DNA of 64,000 nucleotides from Actinostola sp. cb2023 (taxonomy: Eukaryota; Cnidaria; Anthozoa; Actiniaria; Actinostolidae): positions 1 to 64,000 of the forward strand of contig JAUJYZ010000268.1 in the NCBI GenBank assembly GCA_033675265.1. The letters are read 5' to 3'. The position numbers were made by a program, and so were the translations under genes. Positions 51,539-63,818 of the stretch are shown here, one piece after another; position 1 is the first letter of the stretch, and each line of letters begins with the position of its first letter. The notes under the pieces were generated by a model. It had not been told where the DNA came from. It was given only the letters and a program-made list of their open reading frames with translations, and did no database searches.

Positions 51539-52085
51539 CTACCTCGGTCCCAGGACCCGTCTCGTAGTGAAGTTAAAATGGCCTGGGAATGAGGCTGAAG
51601 CTTGCTTCTACCTCGGTCCCAGGACCCGTCTCGTAGTGAAGTTAAAATGGCCTGGGAATGAGGCTGAAGCTTGCTTCTACCTCGGTCCCAGGACCCGTCT
51701 CGTAGTGAAGTTAAAATGGCCTGGGAATGAGGCTGAAGCTTGCTTCTACCTCGGTCCCAGGACCCGTCTCGTAGTCAAGTTAAAATGGCCTGGGAATGAG
51801 GCTGAAGCTTGCTTCTGCCTCTGTCCCAGGACCCGTCTCGTAGTGAAGTTAAAATGGCCTGGGAATGAGACTGAAGCTTGCTTCTGCCTCTGTCCCAGGA
51901 CCCGTCTCGTAGTGAAGTTAAAATGGCCTGGGAATGAGACTGAAGCTTGCTTCTGCCTCTGTCCCAGGACCCGTCTCGTAGTGAAGTTAAAATGGCCTGG
52001 GAATGAGGCTGAAGCTTGCTCTACCTCGGTCCCAGGACCCGTCTCGTAGTGAAGTTAAAATGGCCTGGGAATGAGGCTGAAGCGT
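51539..52085. repeat. 69-bp tandem array, about 8 copies
   Basis: The unit contains ACCTCGGTCCCAGGACCCGT, CTCGTAGTGAAGTTAAAATG and CCTGGGAATGAGGCTGAAGC. Copies are nearly identical apart from CTCTGTCC/CTCGGTCC and GAGACTG/GAGGCTG variants, implying recent expansion. As 69 is 23 codons, it creates a 160-codon open frame that I do not regard as a gene. Confidence 0.93.
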
Positions 52086-55000
52086 GCTGTGAAATAACCT
52101 CTGGTTACATTATCCATACGTTACCGGGGGATGCCATTGTGCAATGTCCGTTGACATTTTGACGGAGAACTAGTTCACGAATAAATTATTCTGTCAAATA
52201 AGTATTTTTATCAATGAAATATAGAGAAGTTTATTCGATTGAAGTTTGAAGAAGGTATGGGCCACTTGATAGTAAATTGGTTAGTAAATACAGCAGAGTC
52301 GAGAGTTTACACATAAGATATCTTTACATTATCTGTATTTAGTGTTACCAGGCATAGATTCTTGATACCGTAACATTTTAAAACCTTTAGACTGATTACT
52401 CTGCACTTGGTGATCTTAGGGGCGTTTTCCATTTGGTCCGGCGCACCCACCAAGTCTGTCAGCATATTTAAATAATGCATGTACCAGTCCGACTCTGATG
52501 GACTTCAAGATAGAGACCTGGTATCCAGGTAGTCAATGTTGTGCGTCCTTTGTATCCACACCGCGATCAAATGAGCGATTGTGGTCAGCGGGTTGTTACT
52601 TTGGTCGAGATATATAGTAGAAATGTAGTGATTATTTCAAGGGAAAACTGCTAGCCGTCTAAAAGTTTTGATTTGAGATTCCGTGGTTAAATAAAAGCTT
52701 TGATTGATTTGAAAGACTGGGTAGTTTCCAACTGTACTCTTGAACACGTGCACTCATTTGATCGCGATGTGGTGGGTGTGTTGGAGATGGTTCCCGTTAG
52801 ACCATCGCACAAACTGATCGTGAAGTCGAAAAGAGAACGCCCTCGTAGTATTCTTTTCTAGACGCTGGTCAGAAAATCTCTGTGTTTGTTTTTCTTTTGG
52901 TTTCAGCATTTAACATTGCTGTTCGACCATTCAGTGTCTTTTTTTTTGGTTCAACGAAGCACTATATATATATCACTTAACTAACTCAAATGTGTAAACT
53001 TTAATATTCAGCGTGTGTGCTCAATGGAGAGTTGAGTATGCAGCTGTTTCGTGTAGTATATTTAAACTTGCTTTGAGGGTTAGTTCAACTGGCGTTGTTT
53101 CCCTAGAACTACTGGGATTTGGAATCGAATCATCGTGTGCATACTGGATCGAGAATTAGTTCTGATTAATATACAGATATGTCAAAAAATAGTGTCGGAG
53201 GCAAAGGCGATAGGAGATAGGTCATTGCGAAACCCAAAAACACTGTTTACATCAAGCAAATTAGAACGACCCGATAGGTCCATAACGTTCAATCCATGTG
53301 AAAAGTTTGTGAATTTTTAAGCTATTTTGAGCAAATCAGACAAAACTTGTCTATCGCATTTCGCCTATCAGCTTTTACCTCAGTACTGCCTATTGCCTAT
53401 AACCTTTGGCTACAAGCACGTTTTTTTGAAATAGCTGTATATTGCTTGGAGGTTGTTGTACTCTGATGACTCTGATGTCCAATCTCATAATCGCTTTTAG
53501 GTTTCATTGTAAGTTCTAGTGAACATCCAAGTTGAATTCGCCTCGAATCTTTAATATCACACAAAACATTTTAGTTTCTTATATAGCCACTCATTTATCG
53601 ATGATTGTTTTGTTATTGCGTTTTGGGGCTTTCGCGCCGTCCTCGAAAATACTGCATTACCTTATTTGTTCGTAATCCGGCATCACTTCAAGAGCGTGAA
53701 CCGTTTGCTTATGTAGTACAATTTACTGGAAATAGCAGCCATGTCGGCTGTAGGGACTTTTAGCAACTCCTAATGGGACTTACTTGCTTCGAGTGTTGCA
53801 CATTGGTGGAACATTTCTGGTTTGCCTAGGACATCAAATTGTACAGTACTACACAGATTGGACGTTATAGCCCATATTTTTCTGACAATTAAATTATTAC
53901 ATACATGACAGTTTGAAAGCGTTGTGACTTTTAGGTACGGGATGCACCTTATAACACTGCGCGTGATATTGTCGAGAGCACCTTGCAACACTCCGCGTCA
54001 TGTTACCGGCGGTATGGAAGCCCAAATGTGGGGAATTGCCCAATATTTATCTTCAATCCCAGACTGTAGCGCCGTTCATGTGACCCCCCGGCCATCACTT
54101 TCCGCCACTTTTCGCTTTTCAAATTGATCCCCGCCGCTTAAATGATCCACTTGAAATTTTGGGACGCAGCGAATAATACACCTGTTTTCAAAAACGTTGG
54201 CCAAACAGTAATAGCAAAATAGGAATTTTAATTACCTTATTAACATAGGAAACAAAGGGAAAGCATTCAAACTGAATACCGTAGAATTACGAAAGTAACG
54301 ACTACCCGAAAGTAACGTTAATTTTGGGACCTTTCTAGTAATTTAAATTTAAATTTCTAGTAATTTCCGAAAGTAACATATTGGTAAACGGAAGTGACAT
54401 GAACAGGAACAAACATTTAAGTTCATGAAAGCTCTGTATATACAATAACGCGTACAGGAACATTTATTCAGAATCGACTTTTGAATCGACCTCAAATTTG
54501 ACTAGGGTATAGGTTCATAATCGGTCTCCCCGTAGTAGATGTACAACCTTGAAAAATGGTGAATTTTGGCGAGAATATGGACCGAGGTAGCGCTCGGACG
54601 GCTCGAAGTTGCATGCCTTGTGTAAATTTACCTACACGATGGAAAGAAGGATGAATAAAGTGTGTTTTGACACTATTGGAAACTAAAACCTCCTGAAAAC
54701 TCTTGAACATTTCAACCTAAAAACGGCAAATTCACATGGTTTAGAGAACAGAACTGATCTCACTCCACAGGAACCCCAACCAAGCCTGTGGAGATCCTGT
54801 TCACAGGCTAACTCTATAGTTCACTTTCAGTCATACCTTTTTACTCGGGCCTATCCACAGGAAGCCCGAGTTATAAATTGGGCTTTTTTTCTTCGTCGGT
54901 CACAAAATGGACAAATCGTCATGACAGCGCATGCGCTCGGTCGTATATCGCAGGCTCATATCGCAGGCTCATACGAGACGTGCACGTTTGACTCGGACGG

Positions 55001-56216
55001 TGGAGGCTAAAAGGAATGCCTCAAAAGGACCTTATTAAATATTCATTTCCATGACGTCAGTCGACGTTCTCCGAAAGAGTTCTCGGGTTTCGTTTTTTAT
55101 CGACTGATCGACGGGAATTTCGAGAACTGCATTATATTGAGCCAGGGACGTTAATGTTTTGGTAATAATAATGCGGGAAGAGCAGGAATATTTTAAATTT
55201 TAAAATAACTGAATCCCTGTGCTCATGGATTCGCTATGGACTACTTGAAAAATTGAACGACTCACTACGTTTGGCTATAGAAGAAACATATCAAGCTCTA
55301 ATGCAGTTCGAAACCATCACAACGACTCGATTTTCTCAGTTTTATAGCAAATATTTTGGTAAACAAAAGAGATATTACAGGCGCGTTCCTGGGCGGCATT
55401 TTCAGCTTTAAGCGAGCAACCGAAAAGTGTTGAAGAACATCTTAAGAGCGCAGATATCGATACTGAATGAGCTCGTCCCGGCCTGTATCCCTGGTGAGGT
55501 GTACTTGAATCGGCTGTCAGTGTTCTGCAGGTGACTTGCAAGATCCGTTTTGGCGTGAAATTGCAGTCAAGACCGGCGTAAAAGTTACTTTTAGGTTCAG
55601 CCTTCAGGGTGCCACGACGTACTGAGTGCCAGATTTATTTGTTTCTCTTAGGATGTCATGGCATGATTTTTATTTACTACCGAGAAAAATCGAAATGAAA
55701 TGCTCTTTGTAATTGCCAAGTTGAGAAATTGACACAAAAACAATACCGCACGCTGTCTAGACACGGTGTACGAGCAGGGTCTTTGAAGAGTTTCCGTTTA
55801 AAAAAATCCCTTTTGGAGGCAATTGTTTGGGAACTGACACAAGGGCGAACTTTTTCAGTTGAGGAAAATTGGTTTTTCTTGTGTAGACATGGATAGTATA
55901 GAGTTTACTTGAGAGGAATCAATACGATTGAAATCGTAGGTTGTGGATTCTGAACATTGATAACAAATATTCTCCGATAAAAATTATCATACAGTGATAA
56001 TCGATGATACTCGTCACCCCATCATAATAAATGAAACCAACTTTCAGTACACTCAGAGCATGGCCAGCGATTGTGCATTTTGATTTCACCATGTGTTCCG
56101 CCATATTGAATTTGATTCTTCGGGAAATGAGCTCGGGGGATTGTCGTACATTATCCGTGGCGTCGTGGAATTGAATATTTAATGAGGTCCTTTTGAGGCA
56201 TCCCTTTTAGCCTCCA
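55001..56216. mobile_element. 1.2-kb element with about 55-bp inverted ends
   Basis: TGGAGGCTAAAAGGAATGCC and its counterpart GGCATCCCTTTTAGCCTCCA, extended by CTCAAAAGGACCT(TA)TTAAATATTCA. The interior has no long or recognisable reading frame. No convincing target duplication was found. Confidence 0.75.
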
Positions 56217-57327
56217 CTGACTCATTCGAAGAAGGAATACTTCTGTGCCTGTGGCGGAGTCGTTTGAAAAAGTTCGATATTCCTCTTTCGGACAAAGCTC
56301 AACATTCTTTATGCAAATTATTCAAAATCGCTCTAATCAAAAAGTTTGAATTCTGTCTCAGATACTTTGCCTTATTATGTAGTTTATCATGCATATAGTC
56401 GCTAGTCTAGAGCTCATCGAAATCTTGAGATATTTTAGTAAACCTGATTTCAACGATCTTTGTTTATCTTTGTTTATCGTTGCCAAGGAAACTTCGATCG
56501 AGCTGATATTGATATAATTCTAAATTTCCATCTTTACCCGATAACTGGTGCAAAAGTCGTTTTGATCGGTCTAGGATAAGTCTATCAATTCGCCAAATGA
56601 AAAGTAGAAGTGTGGTCAGTTAAAAACTACTTCGAGCCACCTTAAACATGGTTTAAAGTGGTTTAACTAAACAGGTTTAGGAAATTATCTACAAAATAAA
56701 CGCCATGCAACATTTGGCACAAAACTGCTGGTAAATTGTCCTTTGTGTTGCATAGTATAAATACCAGCTGGTTTGATTCTTGTGAAATTAGATGTCCTCA
56801 GATTATAGAAGCGAGAAAAAACCAGTTTAACTAAACAAGTTTTGGTTTCGACTACGAGTTCGAGGTTTCTATGGGGCAATAGTCAATTTAACGAGAACGA
56901 GTAGTCTAATTCAATTCAATTCAATTATTAATTTTTTCAATACCACAGAATTGTTTTAGCATCAACCAGGTCAGTAGAAAATGACCGAAAGAAGCAACGG
57001 ACAATAATTCGTCGAGAAACTCCTCCGAAACATTTGCGAAACGCAACGACGAAGCGGCCATTTTGTTTGTTTACCTCGACTCGAGGTCTATGAGCTGATA
57101 GACCACTTGTAGCGAACCAATCAGGTTGCAGGATTTGCGATAGACCACTGGATGGTTTATGCTAAAAAAATAGGACATGTTACTGTAACGATAAAATGAA
57201 ATTTCAGTCCAACCCAATTTTAATTACTGAGCTGCCACTTATTTATTTACTACACTTTCACTAATAAATGAAATAAACAATACTAAAAGAACGTAACAAC
57301 AGTACAGGCTACCAGATACTAAAATAA

Positions 57328-58511
57328 CAGTGGCGGATCCAGGGGGAGGGTTCTGGGGGTTGCAACCCCCCCCTATGGATGTTTTTTATTCTTGTATAGT
57401 ATGTCTCTCCGTAGTGAGGTCCCTCTTGCACTTTCAGCTATCTCCCTCTCGTAAGAATAATATAGTTCATATAATTCATTCATGTTGTTTGCACGACCAT
57501 TCGACTTCGAGGGTAGCCTGATTTTCAGACAGTCGTCTGCTAGATAGCGAGAGCGCAGGCTACTTCCATGCAGGACGGTTTGACTGATAACTGAAATAAC
57601 CTGCCTTTTTTAGCGTCAAAAGGTTCAGTTTATGCAGGGAGGTATGACGGAGATGGAGACGCAACTTGTATGCTAATACCCAATATAGTTCGCTCTGATA
57701 AGCCATAAGAGTGAAATAACAATGATCTTGCTATGACTCCTTAATGACTCAGGACTGTCTTTTTGACTCTCATGGGGGAATAAAATGTGGTCGTTGCTAA
57801 GGAAATCGGCTATATTTTTCTTGGAAGGAGTTTATGAAGACCTTCAAGACTCTAGTCGACTTTGGTTTGAATGTTTGTAGCGATCGTTTGCTGCATCACT
57901 TTTCTGTTTTTGAAATACACATATTCCAAAAATCGTTGTCCCCGCCGAAAGCAAGAAGCTGACGACTGCAAAGGGCATTGGGACTTTCTCCTTATTCATC
58001 CGTAAACATTTTGACAACATGCATTTTCAAATGGCCGAATAGTTGCAAATGATTGCTATTCAACGCTCGTAGGGATAGCTTCTCAAGTACAACGGATGTA
58101 ACGGATAAATAAATTAATTAGGAGATTCCCAATGTCCTTTGCGGTCGTCAGCTTGTTGCTTGTTGCTTTCGGCCCGGACAACGATATTTGGAATAGGTGT
58201 ATATCAATGGCAGTTATATGTGTGTGTACACACGAAGTTTTTATTGCTATACAGTCAATATTTCAATGTATCTTTCTCTTTAGTCTCCTAGTTGATGGAT
58301 GTTGAATAAACCGAGTCCGGCAAATATTTTACTGAAAATAGAGTTTTTTGTATTAATAAAACAACTCCAGATCTCTAAAAATTGCATTACAGAGCTTGTA
58401 GATTTCAATTTTTTCTGGGGGGGCATGCCCCCAAACCCCCCTACATGTTCGCGGCTTTGCCGCTCATACCACTACAACCCCCTGTTTAAAAAAATCCTGG
58501 ATCCGCCCCTG
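57328..58511. mobile_element. 1.18-kb non-autonomous hAT-like element with an internal fold-back
   Basis: Ends CAGTGGCGGATCCAGGGGGA and CCTGGATCCGCCCCTG, next to C-rich and G-rich runs that also pair. Inside, about 57915-58007 and 58097-58202 are a long imperfect inverted pair (AACGATTTTTGGAAT / AACGATATTTGGAAT and matching GACGACTGCAAAGG / CCTTTGCGGTCGTC). No transposase frame is present. Confidence 0.65.
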
Positions 58512-58609
58512 AATAAGTAATTATGCTCTATTTATCTACGAGGGGTGATAATGTAGAAAATTAACGAAGCTTTTTTTCAATTTCGGACATCGCTTTCTTA
58601 CCTCAAAAT

Positions 58610-58615
58610 TTTAAT
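58610..58615 (-). terminator. Candidate polyadenylation signal of ASNS
   Basis: On the minus strand this reads ATTAAA, the commonest variant signal, about 62 bases after the stop. There is no poly-A tract nearby that would mark an obvious processed copy. Confidence 0.3.
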
Positions 58616-58676
58616 GCAACTACTTGTCGTTATACATTCAAAGTAGCGTTATCAGCACAAAGTATCAAATGCCAGT

Positions 58677-60354
58677 TCACTTGTAATGGGACAAAGTTCT
58701 TGCAGAGGGATCCGTAGCTTCAATCCATCGTGGCATCCAAAAGTAGGGAACCAGCTTCTCGTGGCCTGAAAAGAACTCTTCGAAGATTTGGCGGTAGTAA
58801 AACGCTTCTTTGGTTGGTGGAGTGTTGAAAGGATACAACCTTTCGGCTTCAGCAAGCGCTTCATCAGGAACTTGACTTGAAGCGAATTTCTGAATAATCT
58901 CATACCACGATTTTCCAGGCTCGTTGCTTGCTATGCCGTCGACGAAACACTCTTTCGGTCTCCACAAGATGTCTTTAGGCAGCAGATCCATCTCATCGAA
59001 AGCACTTCGAACAAGCCACTTTTCAATACCCTTTTGTGGTTGTCTCAATTCAGCCGGTAGGGAAAGGAAATACGAAGTGAAGTCAACATCTAGAAAAGGC
59101 ACCCGTACTTCCAGACCATGAACAGCAGTTAAGCGATCGCTTCTCAAGACGTCATACGTGTAGAGATCCTTTAGAAGGCGTCTGCTTTCTTTGGCACCTT
59201 CATCTGCAGAAGGAGCCTTGTGGAAGTGGATGTAGCCTTGGCAAAGCTCGTCAGAACCGTCACCAGAGTACAACACAATGGTATCTGTTTCTTTGCTTAT
59301 GTACTTTGAAATTAAGTACATCCCATGCAACGGATGCCCTGATATTTGAGATATCGTAAGACTCCAAGGCATAGATTATATCCTTGATGGCTTGAATACC
59401 TTCCTCAGCGGTTAATGGAACCTCATGGTGCTCACTTCCGATGTGTGCTGCTACCTTCCGTGCAGCCAGGACATCAGTGCTCCCTTCCATACCGATGGAG
59501 AAGGTCTGGATAGGGTAATCCATGCCAGCTTCCTTGGCCAATTTCGTTAGAAGGGCTGCGACTAAACTGGAATCAAGTCCGCCAGAGAGAAGACATCCGA
59601 TACGTCTGTCGGCCATCAAACGCTTCTTGACTGCTTCGGTGAAGAGGGTGCGTATATTTTCCAGGTGATCACTGGAGTCTGGTTTTACTCTGGTGTCAAA
59701 TACAGGTTTCTTTCCAACGTAGGTATAAGGTCCCTTTTCAATAAGGGTCAGTAATCCAGTCGGTCCTAGACTGTAGGATGCATATTCTCCCGGTGGGAAA
59801 ACTTCTAGTTCCATTTTATGGCCATTAGCAGTCGTATGCTGCTGCTCAATAGGAACCAGTGACTTTATCTCGGAACACAGTACCAAAGCAGCCTTCTTTG
59901 TTCCTTTTTTCGTCAAGGTGAACATTGGTCGAACACCAAAAGTGTCTCTGCCCAAATGGACTTGTTTCTTCTTGGTGTCGACGATACAAAACGCAAAGAC
60001 TCCGTCAAGCATCTGGGCAGCCTTTTCAGCGCCAAACTTGTCATAAAGATGAAGGATGACTTCACCATCACATTTGGTCATGACGTCGAAGTTGTACTTC
60101 TCTTCCACCATCTTGTGATTGTAGATTTCGCCGTTGTAGATAAGGTACAAATGTGGCAGTTTGTTGACTCTCATAGGCTGCATTCCATAAAGATCATCAA
60201 CAACTGCAAGACGATGGAACGCCAAGCAGCAGTTTTGGAAATGTGGGATTGTTTCCATGCGAAAGCAATCTGGTCCACGGCTAGAGATGTTCATGGCGTA
60301 GGGAGTATACTTGGGGTACTCCGAGATCCCAAAGATGGCCCAAATTCTACACAT
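58677..60354 (-). CDS. ASNS: Asparagine synthetase (glutamine-hydrolysing), intronless, one 4-bp frameshift
   Basis: ASNS makes asparagine from aspartate, ATP and glutamine in the cytosol. The first frame runs from ATG at 60354 and matches for about 342 residues: catalytic Cys2, RLAVVDD (49-54), NGEIYNH (74-80), DGE (96-98), ATP-loop SGGLDSS (257-263), FSIGMEGS. Here the frame breaks; the match resumes in another frame as [22 protein letters not shown] and ILWRPKE, ending in SARTLSHYK and a stop at 58677-58679. Removing four bases near 59324-59328 would restore about 557 residues, against 561 in human. The sequence is colinear with animal ASNS and shows no other lesion. Residue 3 is Arg where most family members have Gly. 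The lack of introns, unlike both neighbours, suggests a retrocopy or intron loss. An assembly error is a real alternative to a true null allele. Confidence 0.92.
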
Positions 60355-60708
60355 GGTGATGTGATATCTTTAAAAGTATAGCAACAAAGCTAAGGCACCT
60401 TAATTTTAAGAAAACAGACCTAATATACATAAAATAACTCACTCTTATAGATTCACATAATATTTTTAATATTTATTCAGAATTTTAGGAACAACGGATT
60501 TCGCTGAAATCTACGACATGTACGAGTCCGGCTAATTAAAATTCAAGAACCTCGTTTTCGTTTGAACAGAATATTGGTGTAAACGTGATAAGTCGCTAAT
60601 TGAGCGATCTGCGATCACCTATCTAAAAGGAGCGAAAACAGAGACTGTACTGCTTATGGAATCAGTTTAGGAAGTACAATATATTTTATGAATACTTAGG
60701 GGTGTCAG

Positions 60709-60716
60709 TGACGTCA
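60709..60716. promoter_or_regulatory. TGACGTCA (CRE/ATF-type) site upstream of ASNS
   Basis: A perfect CRE palindrome lies about 355 bp upstream of the ASNS start codon, in the order expected for a promoter. On the minus strand a CCAAT lies about 105 bp further upstream (60818-60822). Mammalian ASNS is known to respond to ATF4 and C/EBP factors under amino-acid limitation. Function here is inference. Confidence 0.35.
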
Positions 60717-63042
60717 TCTACTCAACCCAAACATTCAGCCCCATACATTTCTTTGTAGTTTTGTGATCAAAATATCGTTTTGTTCAGATAACAGCTCTGC
60801 ATTGAAGAAAACTGATGGTCATTGGTGCGATTGAGCACTGGGATGCACTGCAGCATAAAAGACGCATATATATGGGTCTCCACCTTCCATTCGATCGTGA
60901 GGGACTTGAGCTGTGAAGAACGAAGAGATCAGGAACGATGGTCGCTACGCAGCGACTGGCTTCGCTCGATGTCAACATTATGTCAACACGGCCTAAGATA
61001 TTCGCGAACTGAACTGACAGAGACGCACATTCCCAGTCTCACTCCATTGCAGATTCGCGACTTGCGTTATTGCATTTGTGTATAGTAGAGGGAGAAAACA
61101 GATTCAGATGCGAAGAAAGTATCCAAAAATCGTAACTGCTCACTCAAAACATCCTTGAATAACGATGCTAAACCACACACGGTCAAAGTACTCGCATTTT
61201 CCGCCAACAGTAACTTTGTTTTCCTGCCTTGTTGTGTTACGAACGCTACGTACTGTAAGGCGATCTTCTTGTGAATGTCATTCATATGTCATCAGGTATT
61301 GGATCACATATTTGTGGTGGATTATCCACGCTTGTGTAAACAAAGGCGCCACTTGACTTGAAAACTCTTTTGCCTTTTATTTCGGAAACAAAATAGCCAT
61401 GAATCAAGCGCACATTTTGAGTTCCCGGTCAAAGGGATTTTATCCAATTTAGCTGAAATTTGGTAGACACTTTGTTAGATAAATATTCTTCAAAGAGGTG
61501 TCTCCGAATTCTAATATTCAATTTCCTTCGAAAGTTATAACTTGTTTTGTAAAGTGTTTTCCAGTTTTTGCAGAGCTCGAAGTTTAGGACCATATAAAAA
61601 CGCAACGGGTTAATTTATCAATAAACGGAGACACCTTTTTTTGTAAGCTATATCTCATGAGTTTAAAAAGGTATTAGTCGAGGATTTCAAATAAATTACG
61701 GCTGTATGGGACCTCGGCGATTATAGTGATGTGAAAATCTGAACTTTTTTACCTATTTCAAATATACTATTTTTGTTCTAAAAACTAATTGTTTTATTGA
61801 ATTCTGCATTTATTCAGCTTTCAGAAAATGTATACTTTATAGAGGTTTTAGCGTAACGAGTAGGTGCTATAGCGTGTTGCGTGCATGATGGTCGTTTGGG
61901 GTACCCTGATACCTTAATCTAACTACCAGCTCTAGAGGTGATAGAAATTGCAGCCGACGTATCAAACTCAAGAAATAGCCGGCAAGGAATTGAAATTAAT
62001 CCGAATTTAATCCTCGTGCATGCTGAATGGGCGCTAACCGGCCAAGGCCTGTTTTAATAAAGTCTACCTCCATTGTAATATTGATCGCTTATCCATAGCA
62101 GTTTATCTCATGATAGATATTGGCTGTCGAAACGTGATCAAATTGTAGAATTGAAATGAATGCCATGCACGAGCATCGGTGTAGAATCTGAATTTGTTTG
62201 ATTTTGTTCCGTGGTACTAGCGTTTTTTTGTTGGTATATAGTAACTCTGATAATGACGTAATCTTCTTTTAGTAGTACTGTACTAACTATTTCTTGAGTC
62301 TCCTTCTCAGGTCTGCATTTTGTAGCCTGCGTTGTCTGGTTTGCGCGCCTTTTTTAAAGTACAGGGCATGTAGTACTAAAAATTGTCTAGAAGTTGAATA
62401 CTGCCTGGTAACGTATAACTCAGCTATAACTGACCATGTAAATATAAACATAGGGAATGGAGTAGATCGAATTATATATACACTAACCAGTTCGAAGACT
62501 TGACGATTCTTTCGGCGGTTCAGAAGAGTGTTGGGCCTACGATTGCAATGCATCACGGATGGCGGTTCCTGAAATTCATTTGGAGTCATTTGACAATCGT
62601 CGTCGCCTCGCGCTTCATTGTACGTCATTGTATTGCCAGCCCTTATAAGTCTACGTCTTCATTTCTACCATTTCGTGATTGGTCGAGAGCCGGCCGTGAT
62701 GAATAGGAGTAGACATACCACTGGCATAGTCAAAATTTAGAGTAATGATTTTCTAAGAAATTCCTATTATCATTAGTCTAGAAAAGTTGATTTCGATGAC
62801 CAATCAAGCTACAATCAGGGAATAGTTCATTGGGACACCGAAGCCCATTTTGGTTTATTTCCGTTTGTGGTATAAATACTCCTCTCTCCACCTCCCCCAC
62901 TCCCAATCCAGCCCTCCCCCACCCCCCACCGAGCATGTTGACCCACAGGCAGAACCTCTGAGCTTTGACGAACAAATTTTCGGACTCAACATTGATCGGT
63001 GAGGGGAGGGGAGGGCGCACGCGCGACAGCACTGCGCGCGGA

Positions 63043-63098
63043 GTTTGAAGTCACGTAACTGACACGTACGTGTCCCAATGTAATTATTCCATGATTGT
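63043..63098. repeat. Direct repeat, copy 1 (partner at 63647-63695)
   Basis: TTTGAAGTCACGTAACTGAC and CCCAATGTAATTATTCCATG are shared. The first copy has six extra bases in GACACGTACGTGTCCC compared with GACACGTCCC. Confidence 0.9.
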
Positions 63099-63602
63099 CC
63101 GAAAAAAAGAAATAGCCAGGAATTCAAATTACGCACTATGCGAATTATATTATTATTGCTTCGCAATTATCCCCGGTATATCAATACTATCGTGAAATGC
63201 TATATTTTATTACAAATTTGTACAATAGATCGAACGATCGCAAGTTTACTGAAGCGAATTGACTCTGTGATCCAGAGAAACGGGGCTAGAACGAAATACT
63301 AAAGGAAGAGCTTATTCTTGTTTACATTTATTGCCTATTCTGAATGTCACAGCATATTGTTGTTTACTTTTACTGTGATATCTTTCTTTCTAAGTCACTG
63401 GAAAACTGTACAAACTTGGGTAATGTACAATAGGCAGATAAACGCTCCATTGATATCGATAGCCTGTCAATCATACTGCTATTTATAACTTGTTTCATGA
63501 ACACTGAACAGTACTCCATTCGTTTGCTGGAATTTTTCACAATAAAACGCTATCTAATCATTCTTTTCTCGGTCTCTGTTATAGTTCATGTAAGGTTGTA
63601 TA

Positions 63603-63818
63603 CTTTTGTGACATATAAGTAGCAAAATAGTTTATTTTAAGCGTAATTTGAAGTCACGTAACTGACACGTCCCAATGTAATTATTCCATGATTGTAGGTT
63701 GCTTCAACAGTTGAAGCTTGTTTTAAGTTGCTACGCGCCTAGTTGACTAAATATTGACTCATAGAAAACTCAAAATACGCTTAAAATAAACTATTTTGCT
63801 ACTTATATGTCATAAAAG
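63603..63818. mobile_element. Inverted-repeat element containing the second copy of the direct repeat
   Basis: The left arm CTTTTGTGACATATAAGTAG with CAAAATAGTTTATTTTAAGC and its inverted counterpart (63777-63818) match over about 42 bp. The sequence right after the left arm (63647-63695) is the duplicate of 63043-63098. Confidence 0.75.

Larger units (their letters stand above)
50633..58676. other. Intergenic region, no gene recognised
   Basis: It starts with the probable 3' UTR of the IGF2BP-like gene; candidate AATAAA signals are at 52180 and 52690. No open frame longer than repeat artefacts and none resembling a known family was seen. Besides listed elements there is an inverted pair GCGATCAAATGAGC / CACTCATTTGATCGC (about 52560 and 52752) and a CGAAAGTAACG block near 54290-54390. 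Confidence 0.5.

Noticed and set aside
51567..52049. 160-codon repeated frame
   Set aside because: The 69-bp unit is a multiple of three. No start context, homology or splice support was seen.
57328..58511. Autonomous transposon
   Set aside because: No transposase frame of useful length on either strand. No element in the window encodes a recognisable transposase or reverse transcriptase.
59956..60381. 141-codon frame on the plus strand opposite ASNS
   Set aside because: Antisense shadow of the conserved asparagine synthetase coding sequence.
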